A stretch of 14,022 bases of DNA from an uncultured Erysipelotrichaceae bacterium (GTDB lineage Bacteria; Bacillota_I; Bacilli_A; Erysipelotrichales; Coprobacillaceae): NCBI GenBank assembly GCA_900317015.1, contig ONFH01000010.1, forward strand, positions 1-14,022, read 5' to 3'. The notes under the pieces are model-generated. The model saw nothing but the letters and a program-made list of their open reading frames with translations. It was not told the DNA's origin and did no database searches. Position 1 is the first letter of the stretch, and each line of letters begins with the position of its first letter. Made by a program: the position numbers and the translations under genes. Below, piece after piece: positions 6,437-14,000 of this stretch.

Positions 6437-7274
6437 TGCTTTCACCACCTTTTGTAAACATGATACGGGTCACGCTTACCTGTTTTTCTCTTAACATCTT
6501 GACGATCTTTGCCGCTGTGTCATCATCCTGGACATCTAAAGCGACACCTTCATCATGAGAAATTGGATGATATTTTGTTAAAAAAGGCATGGCATCCCCT
6601 TCATCGCATTTGACGATGAGCATGCGCTTTTCTTCAGGATGCTTGACCATGCGTCCATCCTTTAAAACAAGTGAGGAATAAGACAGACCACTTAAATCAT
6701 TCATATCCTTGACACTGATCACAAAAGCGACGCCATGGGCGCAGCACTCCTTGATCAACGCTTTGACATTTTCCTGCTGGCTATGATCAAGATAAGCAAA
6801 TGGATCATCAAGAACGATCACGTTTGGATAGCCGATAAAGCTGGCTGCTAAAGCAATCAAGGCTTTATGACCATCAGATAATTCATGAAAACGATAGCGA
6901 TAGAAACGAGAAAAATGTAAAAATGCATCGATCTCTGCTAAATGCTCCTTATATTTTTTGACTTTTAAAAGGACACATTTCTGCCATAAGAACTGCTTGA
7001 CCTTCATATTTTCATCAAGATCATGAATGCCCAAATAAGAGCCAACGATATGATGATTGAACACCTGATCTGCTTCATCATTGATGGTGATCTCACCAAA
7101 AGTCAGATTCGCCATATTCGATAAGATCTTCATTAACGTCGTCTTGCCAGAAGCATTATCGCCACAGACGCCGCAGATCTCCCCTGGCTTTAAAGCGAAG
7201 GATACATCTTCGACAAGCATTTTTGAATGCTTTTGTTTATATAATTGATCGACATTGATCATTTCTTCTGCCAT
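6399..7274 (-). CDS. ABC transporter ATPase with degenerate motifs
   Basis: A 291-residue nucleotide-binding subunit of BcrA-like length: ATPase domain to about residue 215, then a small C-terminal domain ending in a Gln/Ala/Asp-rich tail. Walker A is intact (GDNASGKTT, 38-46, K44). The signature is LSDGH (132-136) instead of LSGGQ. Walker B is VIVLDDP (D156), with Asp157 where the catalytic Glu normally stands. The H-loop position in FVISVKD reads Lys (K189) in place of His, and the Q-loop Gln is not evident. It could be a slow or structural half of a heterodimer with the ATPase at 7921-8793, whose Walker B keeps Glu. Ribosome binding site AGAGGGGG lies about 7 bases before the ATG. Residue identities are seen; reduced activity is inferred. 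Confidence 0.85.
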   Translation of the reverse strand: MAEEMINVDQLYKQKHSKMLVEDVSFALKPGEICGVCGDNASGKTTLMKILSNMANLTFGEITINDEADQVFNHHIVGSYLGIHDLDENMKVKQFLWQKCVLLKVKKYKEHLAEIDAFLHFSRFYRYRFHELSDGHKALIALAASFIGYPNVIVLDDPFAYLDHSQQENVKALIKECCAHGVAFVISVKDMNDLSGLSYSSLVLKDGRMVKHPEEKRMLIVKCDEGDAMPFLTKYHPISHDEGVALDVQDDDTAAKIVKMLREKQVSVTRIMFTKGGESNDQNSAQAPAQD

Positions 7275-7289
7275 GATGTTTCCCCCTCT

Positions 7290-7937
7290 CTACAGCTGAC
7301 GATTACGCGTCGTTAAGAAGCGTATTAACAAAATAATAAATACAAGAATGATTGATGTAAGTCCCACCAGCAACATTGAAGCAGACGTCAGATCATGGCT
7401 GGCATCAAAAAGATTTGAATAATAATAGAAGCATGCGCCATAGCAGGCTAATGTCAGATATAACTGATAGATCAGCGTATGGGCCATTCTCACGATCAGC
7501 GATGTGACCACAATGATGAACATCTCTAAAAACGTAATATAAAAATAGGACAAGGCCACTTTCTGAAAGCTGCCAAAGCTGACATGGGCAAATAAGTAAG
7601 GCCCTAAGGCGGCGATCAAGACATACAATAAAAGTTCACTGATCACCACTAACAGACATAAACTGATGATCTTGGCAAGATCATAGTCATTTCGACGCTT
7701 CGTAATGGCTGCGATACCTTTTTCTTCTCGACGATCATGCAGGAACGATAAAGCACAAAGCATCAACCCGCCACAAAGCAGGCCATAGCTATGTCCTTTT
7801 AAATAAAAAGCTGTGATCGTTCCATGATCAAGTGAGGACATCGGAATCAGACAGGCCAATAAGCCAATGAGAACGTAGAGGAGACGAGGTGCACAGACTA
7901 GCTTTTTAAACGCATAACGATTAAGCTTGATCATCAT
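7290..7937 (-). CDS. ABC-2-type transporter permease
   Basis: An integral membrane protein of 215 residues from the chosen start, with about six hydrophobic segments. It has no recognisable substrate motif. Start: GGAGG (plus 7943-7947) precedes two adjacent ATGs, 7937 (5-base gap) and 7934 (8-base gap); either is possible. A longer in-frame version from 8021 would add 28 residues lying wholly within the preceding ATPase gene and upstream of the ribosome binding site, so it is rejected. Its start overlaps the end of the ATPase gene 7921-8793 by 17 bases, and only 15 bases separate it from the next ATPase. It probably forms one exporter with its upstream ATPase, or a heteromeric channel with the other permease. 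Confidence 0.8.
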   Translation of the reverse strand: MMIKLNRYAFKKLVCAPRLLYVLIGLLACLIPMSSLDHGTITAFYLKGHSYGLLCGGLMLCALSFLHDRREEKGIAAITKRRNDYDLAKIISLCLLVVISELLLYVLIAALGPYLFAHVSFGSFQKVALSYFYITFLEMFIIVVTSLIVRMAHTLIYQLYLTLACYGACFYYYSNLFDASHDLTSASMLLVGLTSIILVFIILLIRFLTTRNRQL

Positions 7938-8793
7938 TCTCACCTCCAAAATAAGCCATAAAATAATGACTGAACGTTTCTTTTTCATACATAAATTCGT
8001 AGACCTTGACCTGATCCCCAAGAATGCTTAAAGGATCTCCTTCACCTTCATAAGTGATCCAGTGATCATTGATCGTCACATTCGGAAATAACGCAACGAC
8101 TTCATCCTCATTGTCCACTCTAAATGTGATCTTATTGGAAAGCTTACGACGCAGATCAGCACCAGAGATCTCATAAACGATATGACCCTGATTCAAAATA
8201 CCAAAAACATCACCGACCATCGCCAGATCATCGCCGGTCGGACTCGTTAATAAAAAGCTTTGTCCACTCCCTTTCAAGGTCTGGATTGCTTTTATTACAA
8301 CATCACGATAATGGGCATCTAACTTGATCATTGGTTCATCAAGAACGATCAGATCCGGATTGCCAGCCATCGCCATGGCAATGCCAAACATCGCTTTGAG
8401 GCCATCGGACACTTTAGCTGGCTTTAAATGAGCATAAGGCTCAAGTTCTAAAAGCGCTAAAAGCCCCACGACATGCTCCTTTGGTTTTGCCAGACCCATT
8501 AATTTCGCCTTGCGCATCATCGCATGATAAAGTCCATCTTGAAACGATAACGTATTCACGCCGACCTGATTATGATGACGATACGTATCACGACGGCCGT
8601 TGATCCAGACTTCACCACCTTGATAAGTCAGCTCATCCCCTAGGATCTTACATAACGTACTCTTCCCAGAACCGCTAGGACCAACAAGTCCATAGATCGT
8701 TCCCGGTTCGATCCGCAATGTGAGATGATCTAAGATCAGCCGACGTTTGAAACGAAAATGCATATCTTTTATTTCTAATACATAATTATTCAT
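7921..8793 (-). CDS. ABC transporter ATPase, BcrA-like
   Basis: A 290-residue nucleotide-binding subunit driving export through the permease whose gene it overlaps. Walker A GPSGSGKST (38-46, K44), Q85 in LSFQD as the Q-loop, and Walker B LIVLDEP (D152, catalytic E153) are intact. The signature region reads VSDGL (128-132) instead of LSGGQ, sharing SDG with the other ATPase of this operon. The H-loop region LLTSPTGDD has Pro185/Thr186 where the switch His should be. Residues after about 215 form the C-terminal regulatory domain common in BcrA-type ATPases. AGGAGG (plus 8799-8804) overlaps the stop codon of the phosphoesterase, so the two are coupled. Substrate unknown. Confidence 0.87.
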   Translation of the reverse strand: MNNYVLEIKDMHFRFKRRLILDHLTLRIEPGTIYGLVGPSGSGKSTLCKILGDELTYQGGEVWINGRRDTYRHHNQVGVNTLSFQDGLYHAMMRKAKLMGLAKPKEHVVGLLALLELEPYAHLKPAKVSDGLKAMFGIAMAMAGNPDLIVLDEPMIKLDAHYRDVVIKAIQTLKGSGQSFLLTSPTGDDLAMVGDVFGILNQGHIVYEISGADLRRKLSNKITFRVDNEDEVVALFPNVTINDHWITYEGEGDPLSILGDQVKVYEFMYEKETFSHYFMAYFGGENDDQA

Positions 8794-8802
8794 GTGATCC
8801 TC

Positions 8803-9993
8803 CTATTGAAAATTCACGTTGATCATACAGATCTCACTCTTTGCACCGATGCGCATATAAGGGCCAAAACAGCCGGCTCCGCTCGTCACGATGGAATGCA
8901 TGTTGTCTTTTCTTAAGTAGCCATAGACATTCTCATACATCATAGAGACAATAATGTTGCCAGGAAAAAGCTGGCCATTATGCGTATGTCCAGAAAGATC
9001 GAGGTCCACGCCCGCTTTTGCTAAAGAAGAAAGCTCACGTGGTTCATGATCAATGACAATAATTGGCTTGTTTTGATCCATTTTGGCAGTGATCTCTCGA
9101 GGCGTCTTACGTTTAGAGATTCCTCTTCCAACACGCATGTAGTCAGCGCGGCCAAACAGATAAAAAGAATTGGCGATCTTAGTCCCCTGATCCCTTAATA
9201 AGTGGATCTTGGCCTGTTTTAAAAACGCATCCATACGGGGATCGCTGACTGGTTTCTTTTTGCTTTGAAACGTAAAGCCGCAAAAGATCTTTTCATCAAT
9301 ATCATGATTCCCATACACACCGTAGCAGCCATATTTGCTGGAAATGTTTTGGAAAGCTTTGATCATCAGATCCGGACGATCAAGAGCCCGATACTCGTTA
9401 TCAAAAATATCTCCGGCAAAGACGACCAGATCAGGATGTCCAGCATTGATCGTATTCACTAAGTTTTCGACTTCTTTGACCCCATAGTTATACCCCAAAT
9501 GAAGATCAGAGACTAAGCAGATTTTCAGATGATTAAAACGAGCGACCTGCTTCTTGATCGTGACTTTATAGCTTGTCGTCTGTAAATGATGGGCATTGAA
9601 GATCCCGTAGCTACAAGTTAAAGCAATGACGATCAAGGCGATCAGACCACTTCTTCTCACCACTTTCACGCTTTTTAAATGATCAACATCAGCTAAGTGC
9701 CGATGCAGCTTGATAAAGCGGATCACACCATAAACGATCATCACTAATAGTTCATATAAAGAAATGCCTAAAGCATAGTTCCCAAGACGACAGAAAAGAC
9801 GTTCATAAGCACTGCCTCGTGCATAAAAGCCGATCCCCGGCATCGCAAAAAAGAGGCCATAAAGGAGTATGACGAAAAGAGTTGTTAAAACATGTCTAAA
9901 AAAAGGACAGACCTTGCGCAAATAGCTCACAAGCCATATTAATAATAGTATATGGAGCCCAATATAAATGGGCGATAAATAGAACGCAATCAT
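8803..9993 (-). CDS. Membrane-anchored metallophosphoesterase (YkuE/YaeI-like)
   Basis: A 396-residue protein with about four N-terminal membrane segments (roughly 1-24, 34-55, 72-95, 114-132) and a calcineurin-like phosphoesterase domain from about 155. Metal ligands are all visible: SDLHLG (D163, H165), GDIFD (D195), GNHD (N229, H230, D231), H316 in DHEP, and SGHTHNGQ (H336, H338). Relatives hydrolyse phosphomonoesters, phosphodiesters or membrane-lipid pyrophosphates such as UDP-diacylglucosamine; which applies here is unknown. Whether the catalytic part faces outside depends on the even or odd number of helices. It is first in an operon whose next gene starts 9 bases after its stop, suggesting work on something the two ABC pairs move or remodel, perhaps a lipid-linked or envelope substrate. 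AAAGGAGA lies just before the ATG at 9993. Confidence 0.88.
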   Translation of the reverse strand: MIAFYLSPIYIGLHILLLIWLVSYLRKVCPFFRHVLTTLFVILLYGLFFAMPGIGFYARGSAYERLFCRLGNYALGISLYELLVMIVYGVIRFIKLHRHLADVDHLKSVKVVRRSGLIALIVIALTCSYGIFNAHHLQTTSYKVTIKKQVARFNHLKICLVSDLHLGYNYGVKEVENLVNTINAGHPDLVVFAGDIFDNEYRALDRPDLMIKAFQNISSKYGCYGVYGNHDIDEKIFCGFTFQSKKKPVSDPRMDAFLKQAKIHLLRDQGTKIANSFYLFGRADYMRVGRGISKRKTPREITAKMDQNKPIIVIDHEPRELSSLAKAGVDLDLSGHTHNGQLFPGNIIVSMMYENVYGYLRKDNMHSIVTSGAGCFGPYMRIGAKSEICMINVNFQ

Positions 9994-10017
9994 ATATCTC
10001 CTTTCTTGATTAGTTTA

Positions 10018-10046
10018 ATCTTAATACACGTTAGAGGACAAAACAA
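10018..10046 (-). promoter_or_regulatory. Promoter of the phosphoesterase-ABC operon
   Basis: On -, -35 TTGTTT (plus 10041-10046), 17-base spacer, -10 TAAGAT (plus 10018-10023). The predicted start near 10011 leaves a short leader of about 18 bases. No operator-like palindrome overlaps it. Confidence 0.55.
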
Positions 10047-10049
10047 CCC

Positions 10050-10073
10050 AAAAAGAGCACCACCATGGTGCTC
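10050..10073 (-). terminator. Terminator after the PAS hybrid kinase
   Basis: On -, GAGCACC (plus 10067-10073) pairs with GGTGCTC (plus 10055-10061) over a 5-base loop, followed by five T (plus A 10050-10054). It begins 3 bases after the kinase stop codon and separates it from the phosphoesterase operon. Confidence 0.82.
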
Positions 10074-10075
10074 AA

Positions 10076-12067
10076 TTAAGCAAGTAAAGAACAGAGTGTT
10101 TCAATCAGTTCTTTGACATCGATTGGTTTTCCAATATGGGCATTCATACCGGCTGATAAGCTTCTTTGAATATCTTCTTTATACGTGTTGGCCGATAAGG
10201 CAACGATGGGAATCTCCGTATTAAATGTACGAATCGTCTTGGCAGCGGTAAGACCATCCATGACCGGCATACGAATATCCATCAGGATCACATCATAACG
10301 ATCGGGATTGGCCTTTAAAGCATTGACCCCTTCCTGTCCATTATTAGCAATATCACAATTGATGCCATATTTGTTTAAGATCGACTTAATGATGGCCGCA
10401 TTGATCTGCACATCTTCACACAATAATGCATACTTATTTTTCAAAACAGAAACATTTGCGGATAAGCTGTTCTTCTTTTCATGATGTGAGGCTAATTCTT
10501 CTTCACTAGGAAGTTCTAGCGGAATGCTAATATGAAATGTCGTTCCTTTATTTAATTCCGATTCACAGGTGATGATCCCGCCAAACATCAAGACGGCATT
10601 CTTGACAATCGATAATCCCAGTCCAGTACTTGTCTCACTATGGGATAATATATTCATCTCCTGGGTGAATGGTTCATACATATGCTTCAAGAAATCCTTG
10701 CTCATGCCGACGCCTGTATCACTGATCGTAAAGTTTGCCATGATCGTCCCATCATCTTCGCTTTGATAATGTGTCGTCCATTTGATCGTTCCATGATCTG
10801 GTGTATACTTGACGGCATTGTTAATAATATTGATCAAGATCTGCGTCAGCCAGCGTTCATCGGTCTTAACGTAGTGACCTTGTGGCAGTTTCTCATTATC
10901 GATAATAAAATTTTGTCCCTTTTTATGAGCCGAAGGCTCGATCATTGTTTTGACCTGTTGATAAAGACGTTCAATATTCACGACTTCATCATTACGTCTC
11001 ATCTTTCCTGAGTCAAATTTTTCCACATCCAAAATATCATTTAATAAAGAAAGTAAATATTTTGAGGCATCCTTGATTTGATGATAAACCACCCGGTCTT
11101 CATCACTCTTGGTATTTTCAATGGCCTGATCACTTAAGCCAATGATCGTCGTCAATGGCGTACGCATATCATGAGACATACGAGCCATAAAATCAGATTT
11201 AGCCGCATTCGCCTTTTCTTCATTCTTTAATGAATTTAACAGGGCATTATTTAATTTTGAGATCTCCTGCTGCTGATGATAGTCATCCGTCACATCATCA
11301 AATGTTCCAACTAAGCCAATGACCTTACCATCCATATAAAGTGGCGACTTGCTGGCCACAATATCTCTGACTTGTCCTCTGGCAATGCATGTTCCATGGA
11401 CCTTGAACGTACTCTCACCATTATTAATGATCTTTAGTTCATCATCTTTAAAAGGTTCTGGATCAATATGCCAGCCAATATCTTCATCGGTCTTGCCTAA
11501 AATAACATCGAGGCTTGGGAAGCCATAGTAATCTAAGAATGCTTTATTCGCCCCAAGGAAGCGTCGATCCTGATCCTTCCAGAAAATACATGTCTGCGTC
11601 GTGGCTAAGATCTTATTTAAAAGCATGCTCAAATGATCGGATGTCTGAGTGGCGTTCATCAATGAGATCTGACGCTTCGTCACATCACTCATATGGGCAA
11701 AGATTAAGAAATGATCCTCACGAACTTCGATCTCCCCGTCAACATCGATATAGGTTTCCTCATGAAAATGTTCAGAGGCCATCTCGATGGTCGCCTTGAA
11801 TGACTGATCAGGAGATGATAATGCTTCACCGATCACATTCTTTAATATCGCAATATCCTTTTGCGCAATATAATGCGCTGGATCTTCATTAAATTCCTCA
11901 ATTTGTTCCTGAACACTTTGTTCATCAAAGTGAAACAGCTGGTCCGCCCCTTTTGATAGCAGTAATAAATGTGTATGATCCTCCTTGATTTCTACGACTG
12001 CGAGAGAGACGGGTAAATTGATCAGGACTTGTTTTTCGTCACTCTTAAAGTGGTAATATTCAGTCAA
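10076..12067 (-). CDS. Soluble PAS-containing hybrid histidine kinase
   Basis: A 663-residue signalling kinase. Residues about 15-130 and 150-262 look like two PAS-type sensory modules (the second has FWKDQDRRFLGANKAF and a GTFDDVTD end typical of PAS/PAC). Then the HisKA domain with phospho-acceptor H299 in MSHDMRTPL, a HATPase_c domain with N417 (NIINNAVK), D450 (DTGVGM) and GLGLS (482-486), and a C-terminal receiver with E551/D552, phospho-acceptor D597 (MDIRMPVMDG), S625 and K647. No membrane segments, so a cytoplasmic signal or ligand is expected. The start is TTG at 12067, chosen because AAAGGTAGG (plus 12076-12084) lies 8 bases before it and the next Met is at residue 97. No phosphotransfer protein or output regulator is nearby. 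Single-gene unit with TATAAT upstream and a terminator. Confidence 0.93.
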   Translation of the reverse strand: MTEYYHFKSDEKQVLINLPVSLAVVEIKEDHTHLLLLSKGADQLFHFDEQSVQEQIEEFNEDPAHYIAQKDIAILKNVIGEALSSPDQSFKATIEMASEHFHEETYIDVDGEIEVREDHFLIFAHMSDVTKRQISLMNATQTSDHLSMLLNKILATTQTCIFWKDQDRRFLGANKAFLDYYGFPSLDVILGKTDEDIGWHIDPEPFKDDELKIINNGESTFKVHGTCIARGQVRDIVASKSPLYMDGKVIGLVGTFDDVTDDYHQQQEISKLNNALLNSLKNEEKANAAKSDFMARMSHDMRTPLTTIIGLSDQAIENTKSDEDRVVYHQIKDASKYLLSLLNDILDVEKFDSGKMRRNDEVVNIERLYQQVKTMIEPSAHKKGQNFIIDNEKLPQGHYVKTDERWLTQILINIINNAVKYTPDHGTIKWTTHYQSEDDGTIMANFTISDTGVGMSKDFLKHMYEPFTQEMNILSHSETSTGLGLSIVKNAVLMFGGIITCESELNKGTTFHISIPLELPSEEELASHHEKKNSLSANVSVLKNKYALLCEDVQINAAIIKSILNKYGINCDIANNGQEGVNALKANPDRYDVILMDIRMPVMDGLTAAKTIRTFNTEIPIVALSANTYKEDIQRSLSAGMNAHIGKPIDVKELIETLCSLLA

Positions 12068-12092
12068 AGAAATCGCCTACCTTTCATTTCAA

Positions 12093-12098
12093 ATTATA
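12093..12098 (-). promoter_or_regulatory. -10 box of the PAS hybrid kinase promoter
   Basis: A perfect TATAAT on - (plus ATTATA 12093-12098) stands 25 bases before the TTG start, and its transcript would begin near the ribosome binding site, giving a very short leader. No convincing -35 is found at 16-18 bases (TACTTT at 12116-12121 is the nearest), so an activator may help. Confidence 0.5.
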
Positions 12099-12155
12099 CA
12101 TGAGTTTTATTTAAAAAAGTAGTAAAACAGAATCGATCAATAGGATTCTTCTAGC

Positions 12156-12183
12156 AAAAAATGCGCCCAAGAGAGCGCATTTT
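12156..12183 (-). terminator. Terminator of the SOR-kinase unit
   Basis: On -, AAAATGCGC (plus 12175-12183) pairs with GCGCATTTT (plus 12158-12166), followed by T continuing to 12156. The stem starts inside the stop codon of the upstream kinase. Symmetric A/T flanks make it potentially bidirectional. Confidence 0.82.
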
Positions 12184-13522
12184 AATTATGAATGTAGTTT
12201 GATAATGTGATATACAATTCATCCGGATCGATTGGTTTCGTAATATGAGCATCCATGCCCACTTCTTTTGTTTTCTTACGATCTTCATCGAAAGCATCCG
12301 CTGTCATCGCAATGATTGGAATGATCTCTGCTTCTGGATGTGTAGAATGACGAATCAGCTTCGTCGCTTCTAGACCATCCATGACCGGCATACGAATATC
12401 CATTAAGATTGCATCATAAGTATGAGGCATTGCATGTGTAAACATGGCTACGCCCTGTTTCCCATCACTAGCAAGATCCATCATCATTCCCTGGTTAGAG
12501 AGAATATTTCTGGTGATCTCGGCATTTAACATATTATTTTCAACCAAAAGAATATTCTTTCCCTTTAAGACCGTATAGTCAAAGTTGATATTCTCCTGAT
12601 CATTCTTGCTTGTGTATTTCAGTGGTAATGTTACGACAAATTCTGTGCCCACACCTTCCTGAGAGTCACAAGTAATCGAACCGTGCACTAAGTGAATCAG
12701 CTGGTTGACGATCCCCATGCCCATGCCAGGTCCTTCAATGCTAATGTCGCTTGGATCATCACTTAAGATCTTCTTGACCTTATCCTGACTCATTCCGACA
12801 CCATCATCTTTGACATGTAAGATGAGATCTAAACCATCATCATCTTTTTCTACGCCTTCGACGATTAATGAGACATGTCCATTATTTGGTGTGAACTTGC
12901 TGGCGTTGGCAAGCAGGTTCATCAAGATCTGCTGGACACGAACCTCATCGGCAAGAACATTACGGAACTTATCAACTTTACGATATTCCACATGGAATGT
13001 AATATTCTTTTCATCAAAACGTTCATGGCTCATTGAGACAGTCGTGTCGATCATCTCAACGATCGTATGAGGTTTTTCATTCAATTCAAACTTTTTCTCT
13101 TTGACATTACATAAGGCAAGCAGGTCATCAATCAATGTCATCATATACTTTCCTGATGTATTGATCTCTTTTAATGAATCCTGAATCTGTTTCGGATTAT
13201 AGTGTTTCATCATCGATTCATCAGAATAGTTAATAATGGCATTCATAGGCGTACGCATATCACGTGATGCACGCGCTAAGATCGTCTGTCTTGCATGATC
13301 ATCTTCGTTCAGCTTTCTCATCACTTTTGCATTTTCCGAAAGTGCATATATGACAATACCCGCCATCACGGCTAATAAGAGGATCTCAATTGTCAATATA
13401 AGAGTAGAGCTGATCGACATTGTCATTGCGACAATATAGACAACCACGGCAATACACAGCAGCACGATAATGACTGTGATACGCTTTTGCATGAGCTGCT
13501 TTTCGTCTCTCTTATTATCCAT
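12182..13522 (-). CDS. Membrane hybrid histidine kinase lacking the phospho-acceptor His
   Basis: 446 residues from the chosen start; positions here count from a GTG three codons upstream. Two membrane helices (about 17-38 and 42-64) with almost no loop between leave no extracellular sensor. The dimerisation domain has ASRDMRTPMNAI: Arg90 (codon CGT) replaces the His that accepts phosphate in SHDMRTP. The ATPase domain looks competent (N209, D243 in DDGVGM, GPGMGMG 267-273). The receiver keeps D378 (MDIRMPVMDG), T410 and K432, but the acidic pair reads E331-N332. It cannot autophosphorylate in the usual way; it may form heterodimers, serve as a phosphate-receiving scaffold, or be an allosteric ATPase. 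Start: AGTAGG (plus 13531-13536) lies 8 bases before ATG 13522; ATG 13528 is too close. It follows the superoxide reductase by 29 bases with no terminator between. Confidence 0.88.
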   Translation of the reverse strand: MDNKRDEKQLMQKRITVIIVLLCIAVVVYIVAMTMSISSTLILTIEILLLAVMAGIVIYALSENAKVMRKLNEDDHARQTILARASRDMRTPMNAIINYSDESMMKHYNPKQIQDSLKEINTSGKYMMTLIDDLLALCNVKEKKFELNEKPHTIVEMIDTTVSMSHERFDEKNITFHVEYRKVDKFRNVLADEVRVQQILMNLLANASKFTPNNGHVSLIVEGVEKDDDGLDLILHVKDDGVGMSQDKVKKILSDDPSDISIEGPGMGMGIVNQLIHLVHGSITCDSQEGVGTEFVVTLPLKYTSKNDQENINFDYTVLKGKNILLVENNMLNAEITRNILSNQGMMMDLASDGKQGVAMFTHAMPHTYDAILMDIRMPVMDGLEATKLIRHSTHPEAEIIPIIAMTADAFDEDRKKTKEVGMDAHITKPIDPDELYITLSNYIHN

Positions 13523-13551
13523 AAGCATCACCTACTTCTTCATGTTAATTC

Positions 13552-13896
13552 TTAAGCTCTCCAAAGTCCATGGAGTGAACAATATTCATAAACTTCCACA
13601 ACTTCATCACCATCAGGTAGGATGAACTGTGCTTCAGGTACATCTCCCGGATTAAATTCCTTAAAGAACGTATTGTTATTTGTCACTAATGCAACAAACA
13701 CAATGTAATGTTCTTCTGTCATAGGATGGATCACACTGCCCACCTGAACAGTGACTTTATTGCCTTCCACCTTAACAGCGGGAACGTGTTTCTCCTTGGC
13801 GGCATCAACAGTGTTAGCGACTAATTTTTCACCTTCTGCTAAGCTACCAGTCAAAGATGCAACAATACTGCCGTCATCTAAACGATAAAATTCCAT
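13552..13896 (-). CDS. Superoxide reductase, class III-like (centre I lost)
   Basis: Reduces superoxide to hydrogen peroxide at a mononuclear iron site, without producing oxygen, as anaerobes prefer. The 114-residue protein has the full centre II set: E35-K36-H37 (EKHVP), H57 (HPM), H63 (EEHYI), C106 and H109 (YCSLHGLW). The N-terminal 34 residues align in outline with the desulforedoxin domain of two-iron desulfoferrodoxins (FYR, GSIV, VANTVDA) but contain no Cys, so the rubredoxin-like centre I cannot form; a similar state is known in the Treponema pallidum enzyme (class III). Electrons probably come from rubredoxin, not encoded here. GGAGGT lies about 7 bases before the ATG, and a good promoter is at 13940-13968. 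It is first in a two-gene unit with a hybrid kinase. Confidence 0.93.
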   Translation of the reverse strand: MEFYRLDDGSIVASLTGSLAEGEKLVANTVDAAKEKHVPAVKVEGNKVTVQVGSVIHPMTEEHYIVFVALVTNNNTFFKEFNPGDVPEAQFILPDGDEVVEVYEYCSLHGLWRA

Positions 13897-13939
13897 AGAG
13901 CAGACCTCCCTTTTTCTAAATAGTCTTTCTTATCTATAA

Positions 13940-13968
13940 ATGATACCATATTGAAACCGCTTTAACAA
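13940..13968 (-). promoter_or_regulatory. Promoter of the SOR-kinase unit
   Basis: On -, -35 TTGTTA (plus 13963-13968), 17-base spacer, -10 TATCAT (plus 13940-13945) with extended TGG before it. Start near 13933 leaves a leader of about 37 bases. I see no clear PerR- or Fur-type palindrome over it. Confidence 0.7.
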
Positions 13969-14000
13969 TAATTTCACAAAAATAAAGGAAATATATTTAT

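Noticed and set aside
7938..8021. N-terminal extension of the second permease
   Set aside because: The 28 extra codons overlap the ATPase gene and lie upstream of the well-placed GGAGG site.
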